64,000 nucleotides of DNA, taken from NCBI GenBank assembly GCA_934654805.1, contig CAKUGW010000002.1, forward strand, positions 8,722-72,721, written 5' to 3'. This document shows, piece after piece, positions 45,473 through 53,299 of the stretch. This stretch comes from an uncultured Kiritimatiellota bacterium. Lineage in GTDB: Bacteria; Verrucomicrobiota; Kiritimatiellia; RFP12; UBA1067. Within the stretch, counting starts at the first letter, position 1; each line of letters starts with the position of its first letter. The notes under the pieces were generated by a model. It ran no database searches. It was not told the DNA's origin and saw only the letters and a program-made list of their open reading frames with translations. A program made the translations under genes and the position numbers.

Positions 45473-46540
45473 ATGCACGTTGGCTCTGGAGGCTCGGACG
45501 GCGAAATGAAAACGGCGCTGGTCACGGGTGGCGCGGGATTTCTCGGCAGCAATCTCTGCGCACGGCTTCTGCGGAAAGGCTACCGGGTTGTCGCGCTCGA
45601 CAACCTCTACACGGGTTCGCGCGACAACCTCGCGGCGTTCGCCTCGAACCCCGACTTCGCGTTCGTCGAGGCCGACCTCGCCGACCTCACGCTTGACTCC
45701 TTTCAGGAGCGACTCGCCTCCCCCATCCCCCATCCCCCATCCCCCATCCCCCATCCCTTCTCCGAAATCTACAACCGTGCCTGTCCGGCGAGCCCGCCGC
45801 ACTATCAGGCGCGCCCGCTCTTCACGACGCTGACGTCCATCAGGGGCATCCTCTTCTGCCTCGCGCTGGCGCGGCGGGACGGCGCGAAGCTCCTGCACGC
45901 CTCGACAAGCGAGGTCTACGGCGACGCGCAGGTGCATCCGCAGCCAGAGGGCTACTGGGGCAACGTCAACACGATCGGCGTCCGCAGCTGCTACGACGAG
46001 GGCAAGCGCGTCGCCGAGACGCTGGTCGCCGACCATGTCCGCGCCTACGACGTCGACGCGCGGATGGTGCGCATCTTCAACACGTACGGGCCGATGATGA
46101 ACCCCGAAGACGGGCGCGTCGTCTCGAACTTCATCTGCCAGGCGCTGCGCGGCGAGGACCTGACGGTCTACGGCACGGGGACGCAGACGCGCTCGTTCCA
46201 GTACTGCGACGACCTGATCGACGCCTTTCGCCTCTACATGGAGCTGCCGAAGGAGAGGCTGCGCGCGTTCTTCCGTCCGCCGCGTCCGCCGGTGCCCGTC
46301 CTCAACACGGGCAACCCCGGCGAGTTCACGATGCTGGAGCTGGCGGAGGAGGTCCTGCGGCAGGTTCCCGGCACGGGATCAAGACTCGTGTTCCGTCCGC
46401 TCCCCGGCGATGACCCGAAGCAGCGCAAGCCCGACATCGCGCTCGCGCAGGAGCTGCTGGGGTGGACGCCGCGCGTGCCGCTCGCCGAGGGGCTGGCGAA
46501 GACGATTGCCTATTTCAGGGAAAAGACAGCAAGGAAATGA
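45473..46540 (+). CDS. UDP-glucuronic acid decarboxylase (UDP-xylose synthase)
   Basis: This extended short-chain dehydrogenase converts UDP-glucuronate to UDP-xylose with bound NAD. ATG 45473 was chosen for AGGAAAGGA at correct spacing; 45449 and 45506 (start of the conserved [14 protein letters not shown]) are alternatives. [10 protein letters not shown] binds NAD, TSEVYGD and Tyr174-x3-Lys178 (CYDEGKR) form the catalytic set, and [21 protein letters not shown] and [11 protein letters not shown] match the UXS subgroup. Between the DxxD region and [10 protein letters not shown] lies an extra Pro/Ser/Ile/His stretch encoded by five 7-nt repeats. It overlaps the phosphofructokinase gene by 4 nt. 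Confidence 0.88.
   Translation: MHVGSGGSDGEMKTALVTGGAGFLGSNLCARLLRKGYRVVALDNLYTGSRDNLAAFASNPDFAFVEADLADLTLDSFQERLASPIPHPPSPIPHPFSEIYNRACPASPPHYQARPLFTTLTSIRGILFCLALARRDGAKLLHASTSEVYGDAQVHPQPEGYWGNVNTIGVRSCYDEGKRVAETLVADHVRAYDVDARMVRIFNTYGPMMNPEDGRVVSNFICQALRGEDLTVYGTGTQTRSFQYCDDLIDAFRLYMELPKERLRAFFRPPRPPVPVLNTGNPGEFTMLELAEEVLRQVPGTGSRLVFRPLPGDDPKQRKPDIALAQELLGWTPRVPLAEGLAKTIAYFREKTARK
45720..45757 (+). repeat. Five tandem CCCCCAT heptamers inside the decarboxylase gene
   Basis: Units at 45720-45726, 45727-45733, 45734-45740, 45741-45747 and 45748-45754, followed by CCC. Unit length 7 is not a multiple of 3, so gain or loss of one unit shifts the frame. The minus strand has five or more runs of five Gs separated by AT, a classic G-quadruplex pattern. 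Confidence 0.95.
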
Positions 46541-47916
46541 ATGACATGAGCTCGATTCTCGACAAGATCGTTTCAGACCGCACGAAATACTCGTGCTCGG
46601 TGAAGACGCTCGGCCCCTGCACGATACCCTCGCCCGTCAAGCTGGGGCAGTTCGTGCAGGACGGCGAACGCATCTTCGCGACGGAGAACGAGGCCTACGC
46701 GAAGTTCGCCGAGACGAAGCTCGGCCACCAGCCGACGTTCGAGCGGGCAGGCCCGCGCGAGAGGATCTTCCACGATCCGAGCTGGACGCGCGTCGCGATC
46801 GTGACGGCGGGCGGGCTCTGCCCCGGACTGAACACGGTCATCAAGGGCCTCGTCGAGATCCTGGAGTTCGACTACGGCGTGAAGAACATCTACGGCATCC
46901 GCTACGGCTACGCGGGGCTGAACCCGAAGTACGGCTACGAGCCGCTGATGCTCAACCCGGACAACGTCGACACGATCCACGAGCAGGGCGGGACGGTCCT
47001 CGGGTCGAGCCGGGGCGCGCAGCCGACGGACATCATGGTCGACACGCTCGTGCGGATGAACATCAACGTCCTCTTCAGCATCGGCGGCGACGGCTCGCTT
47101 CGGTGCGCGAGCGACATCGCGACGGAAATCGCGCAGCGGGGGCTGAAGATCTCCGTCGTCGGCATCCCGAAGACGATCGACAACGACCTCGTCTTCATCG
47201 GGCGCAGCTTCGGCTTCGAGACGGCTGTCGCCGAGGCGGCCGAGGTCACGCGCAACGCGCACGTCGAGGCGAAGGGCACGCCGCACGGCATCGGCCTCGT
47301 GAAGCTGATGGGGCGCGACTCCGGCTTCATCGCCGCCGCCGCGTCGATCGCGAACCCGAACGTCAACTTCTGCCTCGTGCCGGAGGTGAAGTTCGAGATG
47401 GAGGGGCCGCGCGGCCTGCTGACGGCGCTGGAGCGCCGCTTCGCCGCCGGGAAGTCGCACGCCGTCATCGTCGTCGCCGAGGGCGCGGGGCAGGAGCTCC
47501 TCGCCGGCAGCGAGGAGCGCGACGCGAGCGGCAACGTCCTGAAGAAGGACATCGGCGTCTACCTGAAGAAGCGCATTTCGGAGCACTTCAAGAGCCGGGG
47601 CTTCGACACGAGCGTGAAGTACATCGACCCGAGCTACATCATCCGCAGCTGTCCGGCGCGCGGCACGGACGCGATCCGCTGCTACAGCCTCGCGCGCGCG
47701 GCGGCGCACGCGGCGATGGCGGGGCGCACCGACTGCGTCGTCGGCAATCTCGGCGAGAGCTACGCGCTCGTGCCGATCGCGCTCGCGACGATCGAGCGCC
47801 AGAAGCTCGACATCGAAGGCCAGCTCTGGCGGAGCGTGCTCGACGCGACGGGGCAGAACTTCTACTTCGACGGCACGCCGCGCGCGAAGGGCGCGGGCGA
47901 CGCCTTCGCGCCGTGA
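46537..47916 (+). CDS. ATP-dependent 6-phosphofructokinase (large, TP0108/plant-like group)
   Basis: The 459-residue enzyme phosphorylates fructose 6-phosphate in glycolysis. ATG 46537 overlaps the previous stop; 46546 is possible. [17 protein letters not shown] and [10 protein letters not shown] precede SIGGDGSLR, with Gly186 after Asp185; this GGDGS form predicts ATP rather than pyrophosphate as donor. PKTIDNDL has Lys212, the residue usual in pyrophosphate enzymes, and catalytic Asp215. This mixed signature is known from trypanosomatid-like ATP enzymes, and the length with an N-terminal extension fits that branch. An allosteric pattern cannot be read from sequence. Confidence 0.88.
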   Translation: MNDMSSILDKIVSDRTKYSCSVKTLGPCTIPSPVKLGQFVQDGERIFATENEAYAKFAETKLGHQPTFERAGPRERIFHDPSWTRVAIVTAGGLCPGLNTVIKGLVEILEFDYGVKNIYGIRYGYAGLNPKYGYEPLMLNPDNVDTIHEQGGTVLGSSRGAQPTDIMVDTLVRMNINVLFSIGGDGSLRCASDIATEIAQRGLKISVVGIPKTIDNDLVFIGRSFGFETAVAEAAEVTRNAHVEAKGTPHGIGLVKLMGRDSGFIAAAASIANPNVNFCLVPEVKFEMEGPRGLLTALERRFAAGKSHAVIVVAEGAGQELLAGSEERDASGNVLKKDIGVYLKKRISEHFKSRGFDTSVKYIDPSYIIRSCPARGTDAIRCYSLARAAAHAAMAGRTDCVVGNLGESYALVPIALATIERQKLDIEGQLWRSVLDATGQNFYFDGTPRAKGAGDAFAP

Positions 47917-47925
47917 CCTTGCGAA

Positions 47926-48489
47926 ATGCGCGTGTGCGACAGCAGTGGGGCTTTTGCCGCCTTTGACGAGACGTTCATGCGCATGGCGCTGCGCGAGGCG
48001 GAGAAGGCGGCGGCGGACGGCGAGGTGCCGCTCGGCTGCGTCATCGTCGCGCCGGCCGTCGTGGAGCCGGCGCACGACGGGCGTCCGGCGGTCTGCGACC
48101 CCGACCCGTCGCTGGCGCGGATCCTGGGCCGCGCGCACAACCAGACGGAAGGGCTGTCGGACGCGACGGCCCATGCGGAGATGCTGGCGATGTCGTCCGC
48201 CTTCGCCGCCGTCGGCGACTGGCGGCTGACGGGCGCGCGGCTCTACGTCACGAAGGAGCCGTGCCCGATGTGCGCGGGCGGCATCGTCCTCGCGCGCGTG
48301 GCGACGGTCGTCTGGGGCGTGTCCGACCCGAAGCGCGGCGGCGGCACGACGTTCGGCATCTTCGGCCACCCCGGCATCAACCACCATCCCGAAATCGTCG
48401 CCGGCGTCTGCGAAGCGGAAGCCAAGGCGATCCTTCAGGGCTTCTTCCGCGCGCGGCGCCAGCCTCCTCCCGTCGGGCCGGTCAGCTGA
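47926..48489 (+). CDS. TadA-like nucleoside deaminase
   Basis: This 187-residue zinc deaminase has HAEML (His83, catalytic Glu85) and PCPMC (Cys113, Cys116), the zinc site of the cytidine/adenosine deaminase superfamily. FMRMALREAEKAAADGEVPLGCVIV and the N-Q-T after the insert match tRNA-adenosine deaminase TadA, which makes inosine 34 in tRNA-Arg; guanine deaminase is the alternative. About 20 additional residues (PAVVEPAHDGRPAVCDPDPS) interrupt the strand before the HNQTE motif, unlike standard TadA. No good Shine-Dalgarno site lies before 47926; a start at 47974 or 47980 would also leave an intact domain. Confidence 0.8.
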   Translation: MRVCDSSGAFAAFDETFMRMALREAEKAAADGEVPLGCVIVAPAVVEPAHDGRPAVCDPDPSLARILGRAHNQTEGLSDATAHAEMLAMSSAFAAVGDWRLTGARLYVTKEPCPMCAGGIVLARVATVVWGVSDPKRGGGTTFGIFGHPGINHHPEIVAGVCEAEAKAILQGFFRARRQPPPVGPVS

Positions 48490-48504
48490 AAGGAATTCGT
48501 CGAC

Positions 48505-49572
48505 ATGCTTTTTCGGAGAGGAGACGAGATCGGGCCGTACCGCATTGTCCGTCCGCTCGGGCAGGGCGGCATGGGCGCCGTGTACGAGGTCGAGCATGCG
48601 AAGCTCGGCGTGCATTACGCGCTGAAGACGTTCACGCTGGACCATGGACACGTCGATCTCTTCCGCAGGCGGTTCCTGGCCGAGGGCAAGGTCCTGGCGC
48701 GGCTTCGGCATCCGCACATCGTGCGCGTCTTCGACCTCGATGTCCTTGACGGCGGAGAGCTCGCCTATTTCGTCATGGAGCTTGTCCATTACAAGGACGG
48801 CGGCGCCTATACCCTCGCCGACCTGGAGGTCGGCGGCGCGGACGAAGAGCATCTTGTCCGTTGGTTCGCCCAGCTCGCGTCGGCGCTCGACTACGTTCAC
48901 GACTTGGGCATCGTCCATCGCGACGTCAAGCTCGGCAACATCCTCCTCGACGACAGGGGCGGCGTGATGCTGGGCGATTTCGGCATCTCGAAGTTCGAGG
49001 ACGAGCGGATCCGCAGCGAGGTGGACGTGAGCCGCACGATCGTCTCGGCCGCCGCCGGCGCGCGGGCGGGCGGCCTCGTCATGGGGACGGAAGGGTTCAT
49101 GGCCCCGGAAGTCCTGCGCGGACAGCCCGCGACGGCCGCCGCCGACACCTATGCGCTCGGCGTCACGTTCTTCCGTCTGCTGACGGGCATCTGGTACGAG
49201 CCCGACACGAACGCGCTGAATCTCCTGGCGCCGTTTGACGTGGCCTGGTCGAAGGTCCTGCCGCCGATGCTGGCGAGAGATCCTGCCGAACGTCCGACGC
49301 GGCTTCTCCCGCTCGCGGATCAGCTCAGGACGGCGACGCGCGCATCGGCCGCGAAGACGGCCGTCGCTTCGCCAGGCGGACGGGACGCGAGCCGCAGGCG
49401 TCTGCGGTCAGGCGCCTGGCGCTTCTGCGGGCGGCATAGGCTGGGCATCGCGTTCGTTTCCTCGCTTTTCATCCTTGCCGCCGGAATCCTTGTGTGGAGG
49501 GCCTGGCGTCCTCGGGGGGCTTCGGCGGACTTCTACGACCATCTCCACGACATCCCAACTTGCCTTTCATGA
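48505..49572 (+). CDS. Membrane-anchored PknB-type Ser/Thr protein kinase
   Basis: The 355-residue kinase has the glycine loop GQGGMGAVY (residues 19-27), Lys41 (YALKTF), the catalytic loop HRDVKLGN with Asp140, DFG with Asp158, and APEVLRGQPATAAADTYALG. All residues for activity are present. A Ser/Thr-containing segment before a single transmembrane helix near 312-332 is followed by a short tail of about 25 residues, so there is no large extracellular sensor. It overlaps the sigma-factor gene by 4 nt, and in several sigma groups such kinases phosphorylate the sigma factor. A degenerate SUMF1-fold protein lies further downstream. Confidence 0.92.
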   Translation: MLFRRGDEIGPYRIVRPLGQGGMGAVYEVEHAKLGVHYALKTFTLDHGHVDLFRRRFLAEGKVLARLRHPHIVRVFDLDVLDGGELAYFVMELVHYKDGGAYTLADLEVGGADEEHLVRWFAQLASALDYVHDLGIVHRDVKLGNILLDDRGGVMLGDFGISKFEDERIRSEVDVSRTIVSAAAGARAGGLVMGTEGFMAPEVLRGQPATAAADTYALGVTFFRLLTGIWYEPDTNALNLLAPFDVAWSKVLPPMLARDPAERPTRLLPLADQLRTATRASAAKTAVASPGGRDASRRRLRSGAWRFCGRHRLGIAFVSSLFILAAGILVWRAWRPRGASADFYDHLHDIPTCLS

Positions 49573-50183
49573 GCGCATTCCCAGACACTCCTGTCACATT
49601 GCTGGCGCGTCTTGCGGCGCAGGTCACCGGTCGCTCCGACGAAGCGGCATGGGTTCGGCTGTTCGAGCTCTACGAGCCGGCCATCCGCAAGTTCTCCGAG
49701 CGGCACGGCGCGGGCGCGGACGGCGAGGACGTTGCGCAGGAGATCTTCCTGAAGCTCGTCGGCGTCCTGCGCGGCGGCGGCTTCAAGGTCGGGGGCGGGG
49801 CCGGAAAGTTCCGCTCGTATCTGGCGACGCTCATCCGCCATGAACTCGTGAGCCGCTGGAGGTGGGCGCGGGCGCGTGGCGGTGACGGACTCGTCTCCCT
49901 CGACGGCCCGGACGCCTGCCTTGACCTGCCGGTCGATTCCGAGACGGCGGAGGTCATCGACGCGAAGTGGCGCCTTGCCCGCCATGCCGCCGCCGTCGAG
50001 CATGCCCTCACGAAGACTGCGCTTTCGGCACAGTCGAAGGCCGTCTACCGCGCCTATGTGCTGGAGGAACGCCCGATTGGCGAGGTCGCGGCGGCGTTTG
50101 GGCTCTCCCGCAACTCCGTCTCGCAGGTCAAGACGCGCGTCGAGCGGATGATCGCCGCCATCGAGGCCGAATACGGCGAATAG
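49569..50183 (+). CDS. ECF-type RNA polymerase sigma factor
   Basis: This 204-residue sigma factor has region 2 around residues 25-95 (LYEPAIRKFSERHG, EDVAQEIFLKLVGVL, FRSYLATLIRHELVSRWR) and region 4 around 145-200 (LSAQSKAVYRAYVLEERPIGEVAAAFGLSRNSVSQVKTRV). It is translationally coupled to the kinase (ATGA) and no anti-sigma factor gene is near, which points to control by phosphorylation, as described for kinase-linked ECF groups; that is inference for this protein. A REP palindrome begins 8 nt after its stop. Target promoters are unknown. Confidence 0.87.
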   Translation: MSAFPDTPVTLLARLAAQVTGRSDEAAWVRLFELYEPAIRKFSERHGAGADGEDVAQEIFLKLVGVLRGGGFKVGGGAGKFRSYLATLIRHELVSRWRWARARGGDGLVSLDGPDACLDLPVDSETAEVIDAKWRLARHAAAVEHALTKTALSAQSKAVYRAYVLEERPIGEVAAAFGLSRNSVSQVKTRVERMIAAIEAEYGE

Positions 50184-50191
50184 CCCGCAAA

Positions 50192-50219
50192 TTACAAATT
50201 CAGGTCTGACCTGATTTTG
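50192..50219. repeat. RAYT-associated palindrome, copy 1
   Basis: TTACAAATTCAGGTCTGACC followed by TGATTTTG; core CAGGTCTGACCTG is a near-perfect palindrome. Same orientation as copy 3. Confidence 0.9.
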
Positions 50220-50256
50220 CAATCCGCGTGGCAAGGCGGTTGCCGCGGCAAAAATA

Positions 50257-50265
50257 TGGTATACT
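50257..50265 (+). promoter_or_regulatory. Extended -10-like promoter of the RAYT gene
   Basis: TGGTATACT, 39 nt upstream of the RAYT ATG at 50305. Palindrome copy 2 lies between promoter and start codon, so the transposase mRNA would begin with the palindrome. Confidence 0.5.
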
Positions 50266-50267
50266 GC

Positions 50268-50295
50268 TTACAAAATCAGGTCAGACCTAAATCTG
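50268..50295. repeat. RAYT-associated palindrome, copy 2 (inverted)
   Basis: TTACAAAATCAGGTCAGACC followed by TAAATCTG. It is the reverse-complement orientation of copies 1 and 3, with a C-to-T-type change in the right arm. Confidence 0.85.
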
Positions 50296-50304
50296 GAAAT
50301 CGCA

Positions 50305-51405
50305 ATGGGCGTATCGAACTTTCGCATTCGGGAAACCGCTACGGTTCATCACATCCTGAACCGTATCGCGCATCGCGTCTTCTTTCTCCGAGACGAGGAG
50401 CGCAATGACTTCATCGGGATGATGCGGCGCGTTGCCGAATTCACCGGCATCAAGCTGCTCGGCTGGTGCGTCATGACAAATCATTTCCACATTCTTGCCT
50501 TTCTTCCTGAACGCGAAGAAATCGGCGAGGACGAGATCGTTCGACGCATTGGCATCCTGAAAGGGGCAAGCGCAGGCGAGGCCTTGCGGTCTAAACTGGA
50601 GAAGCTGCGTTCAGGCTCGTCTGAAGGCGATGCGGAAGTCCAGAAGGTTCTTGACGGCTACAGGCGTCGAATGCACGACATCGGGTCGTTCATGAAGATT
50701 CTCAAGCAATGGTTCACGGAAGAGTACAATCGCCGCTCGTCGCATGTCGGCACGCTTTGGGAGTCTGCCTACATAGATCGTGCCGTTTCGTTCAAGGCGG
50801 CGAACATGGCAAAGGTGCTTGCCTACATCTGCCTCAATCCGATTCGCGGGGGCCTCTGCGCAAGGTACGACGAGTACGTCTGGTCGAGCCTGTGCGCCGT
50901 GTCGCGGGGCGACCGTCTGGCGATTGACGGGCTTAGGTTCATCTATGGGGAAGATGCGAGTGTGGAGGAGATGAAGAATGCGCTGTATCGCCAAATGGAC
51001 ATCCTGTTAGATGCGGAGAAGCGGCAGTGGGCACTGGAGGTCGCACGGAGGAGGGCGGCGGGCTATCCGGTGCCGGAGAATCCGCTTACGGACGAGGCTT
51101 ATGTCGCGCAAGCGGCCGCCCATCTGGAGGAGGCCATTCGTGCAGGGACGACACTCCATGAACAGTCGCTCGTCTACAGGAAGTGCGATGAGAAGCGCAA
51201 GGACGTCCAGCGGCGGATCGTTGAGGAGATTCGGAAGATGCCGACGGTGCCGGTTCGGGTCTTGTCCACGCGTTTGGGCGTCTCTGCGTCAACGGTCTAT
51301 GCGTATGTCAGGGAACTTGTGAAATTCGGAGTGCTAAGGCGCGACAGTCGAATGGAGGGGTGGACGATTGGCGAATCTGAATTTACAAATTCAGGTCTGA
51401 CCTGA
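50305..51405 (+). CDS. REP-associated tyrosine transposase (RAYT, Y1/HUH family) with winged-helix-like C-terminus
   Basis: The 366-residue protein belongs to the IS200-like Y1 superfamily. HILNRIAHRVFFLRDEERNDF, then GWCVMTNHFHILAFLP with the HUH pair His60-Phe-His62, and KVLAYICLNPIRGG with candidate catalytic Tyr174 are characteristic of RAYT proteins, which nick single-stranded REP hairpins. The usual RAYT ends soon after; here about 170 further residues include a winged-helix-like end (PVRVLSTRLGVSASTVYAYVRELVKFGVLRR). The final codons and the TGA stop lie inside palindrome copy 3. Four palindromes surround the gene. GC is lower than in the neighbours. The gene appears intact. Confidence 0.88.
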   Translation: MGVSNFRIRETATVHHILNRIAHRVFFLRDEERNDFIGMMRRVAEFTGIKLLGWCVMTNHFHILAFLPEREEIGEDEIVRRIGILKGASAGEALRSKLEKLRSGSSEGDAEVQKVLDGYRRRMHDIGSFMKILKQWFTEEYNRRSSHVGTLWESAYIDRAVSFKAANMAKVLAYICLNPIRGGLCARYDEYVWSSLCAVSRGDRLAIDGLRFIYGEDASVEEMKNALYRQMDILLDAEKRQWALEVARRRAAGYPVPENPLTDEAYVAQAAAHLEEAIRAGTTLHEQSLVYRKCDEKRKDVQRRIVEEIRKMPTVPVRVLSTRLGVSASTVYAYVRELVKFGVLRRDSRMEGWTIGESEFTNSGLT

Positions 51406-51413
51406 TTTTGTAA
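51383..51413. repeat. RAYT-associated palindrome, copy 3 (contains the RAYT stop codon)
   Basis: TTACAAATTCAGGTCTGACC followed by TGATTTTGTAA, a full-length palindrome whose TGA at 51403-51405 ends the RAYT gene. Confidence 0.92.
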
Positions 51414-51501
51414 AACGGAGAAATTCAGGGGCGGATGTCATTGGCGGGAGGCGGATGCGTGTCATGTTGATGAGACGGTGAATGGCGTACGCCGTCTCGG
51501 A

Positions 51502-51531
51502 TTACAAAATTAGGTCTGACCTGAATTTGAA
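51502..51531. repeat. RAYT-associated palindrome, copy 4
   Basis: TTACAAAATTAGGTCTGACC followed by TGAATTTGAA; one arm has C changed to T. It ends 16 nt before the next gene, in its leader region. Confidence 0.85.
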
Positions 51532-51547
51532 CAGCAGAGGAGCGAAG

Positions 51548-53011
51548 ATGAAGAGAATCGTGTTGGCTTTGGGTGTGTTTGGCGCGGTTGCGGCGGTTGC
51601 GATGCCGACGCGGCAGGAGCTTGTCGCGGCGCAGAAGGCGGTGAAAGCGGCCACGGTGGAGGACGTCATGGCCCTCAAGGCGGGCGAGAGGAAACCGGGG
51701 GACGTGGCGGCGGCGCACGTCGCGCTCGCCGAACAGGCGGCGACGGAGGCCGAGGCCTACCTTCTCCTGCAGGGCGCGTTCGGCCTTTACGCGAAGGCGA
51801 AGGCGTACGACGCGGCGGCGGACGTCCTTGAGAAGATGTCGCAGACGATTTCGGATCTGCGTCCCGGCGTCGTCCTTGAGCTCTGCGACAGGGCGGCCAT
51901 CCGCTCGCTGCGCGAGAAGTCGCCGCGCCTCTACGCCATCCGGGAGGCCGCGCGCCAGTCGGTACGGGAGAGCCGAGCGCACTCCGCGTCCGAAAAGGCC
52001 GCGAGCGCCGCCCTGCCGGAAGTCGAAGGCGGCGATCCGTACAAGTTCGTCCTCGACGCGAAGAAGAACGTAGCCGTCGAGCTTGCCGCCTGTCCGCCGG
52101 GAGAAATCAAGATGTGGGAGACTTCACACAAGAATAGCGACAACCAGAAGGTTCACCTCTTGCGTCTCACGTATCCGTTCCTCATGATGACGGGGCAGAT
52201 GACCTTTGGCGAAATCGAGGCAATCGACGCAAAGATCGCCGACAAGGTCAAGCGCCGCTATTTTAGCGCCTATGATCCTGCGTTCAAGAACTTCGCCGAG
52301 GCCCATCGCCTTGTGGATGGCTTGATGGCGGCATCCGTGAAATTGGGGGAGCTGGAGGCTCTGCTCAAGAAGCTGAACGAGCAGGTCTGGCGGCAGCCCA
52401 AGTTCCGGGCGTTCAAGGGCTATGCGTTCAGGCTTGCGACCGAGGCGGAGCACCAGTATGCGCTTTGCGCCGAGCAGGACTTTGACAGTATGACCGCCTT
52501 GGATGGCAAGGACTGGCGAAAGGCCTACTGGCAGGCGCAGGAGGCATTCCCCAAGTCGGTGCTGGACAGGCAGAAGCGAGACTGGGAGTTTCCGCTTCCG
52601 ACGCGATCCTACGTTCAGGAGACGTTCAGGGGGAACGGGTGGGGGATTGACGCAATGATGCGCACTCTCAACAATGCCGTGTGCGACACGATTCCCCTTG
52701 TCATGAACGAGAAATCCGGGAAGCCCGCCTGGCGGATCGACGGCTGCGACGGGCCCGTGGCGGACGTGTCGAAGTATGCGGACGAGGAAGTCGATCCCGT
52801 CCGCCTGTTCAAGGGGAAGAAGGCACATCGCGTGTCCCTTGCGGGGGCGCACTGGAAGTGCCAGATGAGGGACGCCTTGGCGGATGCGCCCAAGTCGGAT
52901 ATCGGCCCCGTCCGCCTCGTCTTCGCGCCGAAGCTCTCGGCTCTGAATGCGTATCCGCGCACGGCGAAGGCCGGCCCGCTGAAGGCCGTCGGCGGCCCGG
53001 CTGAAAAATAA
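51548..53011 (+). CDS. Secreted protein with degenerate SUMF1/FGE-like fold
   Basis: ATG 51548 gives 487 residues with signal peptide RIVLALGVFGAVAAVAMP. Residues 20-150 are helical and Ala/Glu-rich. From about residue 165 the order of motifs recalls SUMF1-type (formylglycine-generating-enzyme-like) domains: VELAACPPGEIKMW in place of the usual ECPPGTFTMG, VHLLRLTYPFLMMTGQMTFGEIEAID in place of HxVTLTxPFYIGKYEVTxxQ, and HRVSLAGAHWKCQMRD then GPVRLVFAP in place of RGGSWxxxxxxxRSAxR then GFRLV. Catalytic cysteines of true FGE are absent, so an enzymatic role is unlikely. It is separated from the kinase-sigma pair only by the RAYT element. Confidence 0.55.
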   Translation: MKRIVLALGVFGAVAAVAMPTRQELVAAQKAVKAATVEDVMALKAGERKPGDVAAAHVALAEQAATEAEAYLLLQGAFGLYAKAKAYDAAADVLEKMSQTISDLRPGVVLELCDRAAIRSLREKSPRLYAIREAARQSVRESRAHSASEKAASAALPEVEGGDPYKFVLDAKKNVAVELAACPPGEIKMWETSHKNSDNQKVHLLRLTYPFLMMTGQMTFGEIEAIDAKIADKVKRRYFSAYDPAFKNFAEAHRLVDGLMAASVKLGELEALLKKLNEQVWRQPKFRAFKGYAFRLATEAEHQYALCAEQDFDSMTALDGKDWRKAYWQAQEAFPKSVLDRQKRDWEFPLPTRSYVQETFRGNGWGIDAMMRTLNNAVCDTIPLVMNEKSGKPAWRIDGCDGPVADVSKYADEEVDPVRLFKGKKAHRVSLAGAHWKCQMRDALADAPKSDIGPVRLVFAPKLSALNAYPRTAKAGPLKAVGGPAEK

Positions 53012-53048
53012 TCGAGATTCCGCTGTCATTCTGCGTCGGCGCGTGCGT
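53005..53048 (+). repeat. 44-bp direct repeat, copy 1
   Basis: Identical over 44 nt to 54644-54687, starting AAAATAATCGAGATTCCGCT. It begins within the stop codon region of the SUMF1-like gene. The two copies flank the ATPase gene at 53300. Confidence 0.93.
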
Positions 53049-53133
53049 CTGTCTTTGCGACCGGTATCCCGAAGGGGAGACCGAGGTTGTGGCTCTGCCA
53101 TCCCTTTGGGCATGCCAGTCGCCTCGTGCGGGA

Positions 53134-53172
53134 ATGTTCAGATGAAATATGCAGAATGCCATTCGGTGGCGG
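53134..53172 (+). repeat. 39-bp direct repeat, copy 1 (start of the FRG gene)
   Basis: Identical over 39 nt to 54836-54874, covering the 8 nt before the FRG start codon and its first codons (MKYAECHSVA). Confidence 0.93.
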
Positions 53173-53242
53173 GACGAAGACGGGCCTCGTCTATCGGTTG
53201 AAGGAGTGCGAGACGCTGGAGGCGTTTGACGGGCAAGGATGA
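53142..53242 (+). pseudogene. Fusion relic: FRG-gene start joined to the tail of a BACON-type gene
   Basis: ATG 53142 repeats the first ten codons of the FRG gene (54844). At 53171 the sequence changes to a frame encoding GTKTGLVYRLKECETLEAF and a stop at 53240-53242. This closely matches the KGLVYRLKEGETLEAMEA near the C-terminus of the protein at 56276 (60346-60396). The two parts are not in the same frame. The arrangement is best explained by an internal deletion in a duplicate of the 54644-60505 block. Confidence 0.7.
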
Positions 53243-53246
53243 GTTC

Positions 53247-53255
53247 TGCTATAAT
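53247..53255 (+). promoter_or_regulatory. Extended -10 promoter upstream of the ATPase gene
   Basis: TGCTATAAT ends 6 nt before the ATG of a six-codon ORF at 53262. Confidence 0.65.
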
Positions 53256-53261
53256 ACCTCC

Positions 53262-53282
53262 ATGAATTTAACGGACGTATAA
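53262..53282 (+). CDS. Six-residue leader ORF before the ATPase gene
   Basis: ATG AAT TTA ACG GAC GTA TAA (MNLTDV), at a leaderless distance from the promoter. The stop is 17 nt before the GTG of the ATPase gene and GGAGG (53288-53292) lies between. Comparable to the leader ORF before ymdB. It may regulate initiation or be incidental. Confidence 0.35.
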   Translation: MNLTDV

Positions 53283-53299
53283 TTTACGGAGGTTTAGTT

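Noticed and set aside
46573..48918. 781-residue minus-strand open frame
   Set aside because: Runs across phosphofructokinase, deaminase and kinase genes; no motif.
50192..51531. Could the four palindromes be a CRISPR array or riboswitches?
   Set aside because: Spacing is irregular, two orientations occur and they bracket a RAYT gene, which explains them.
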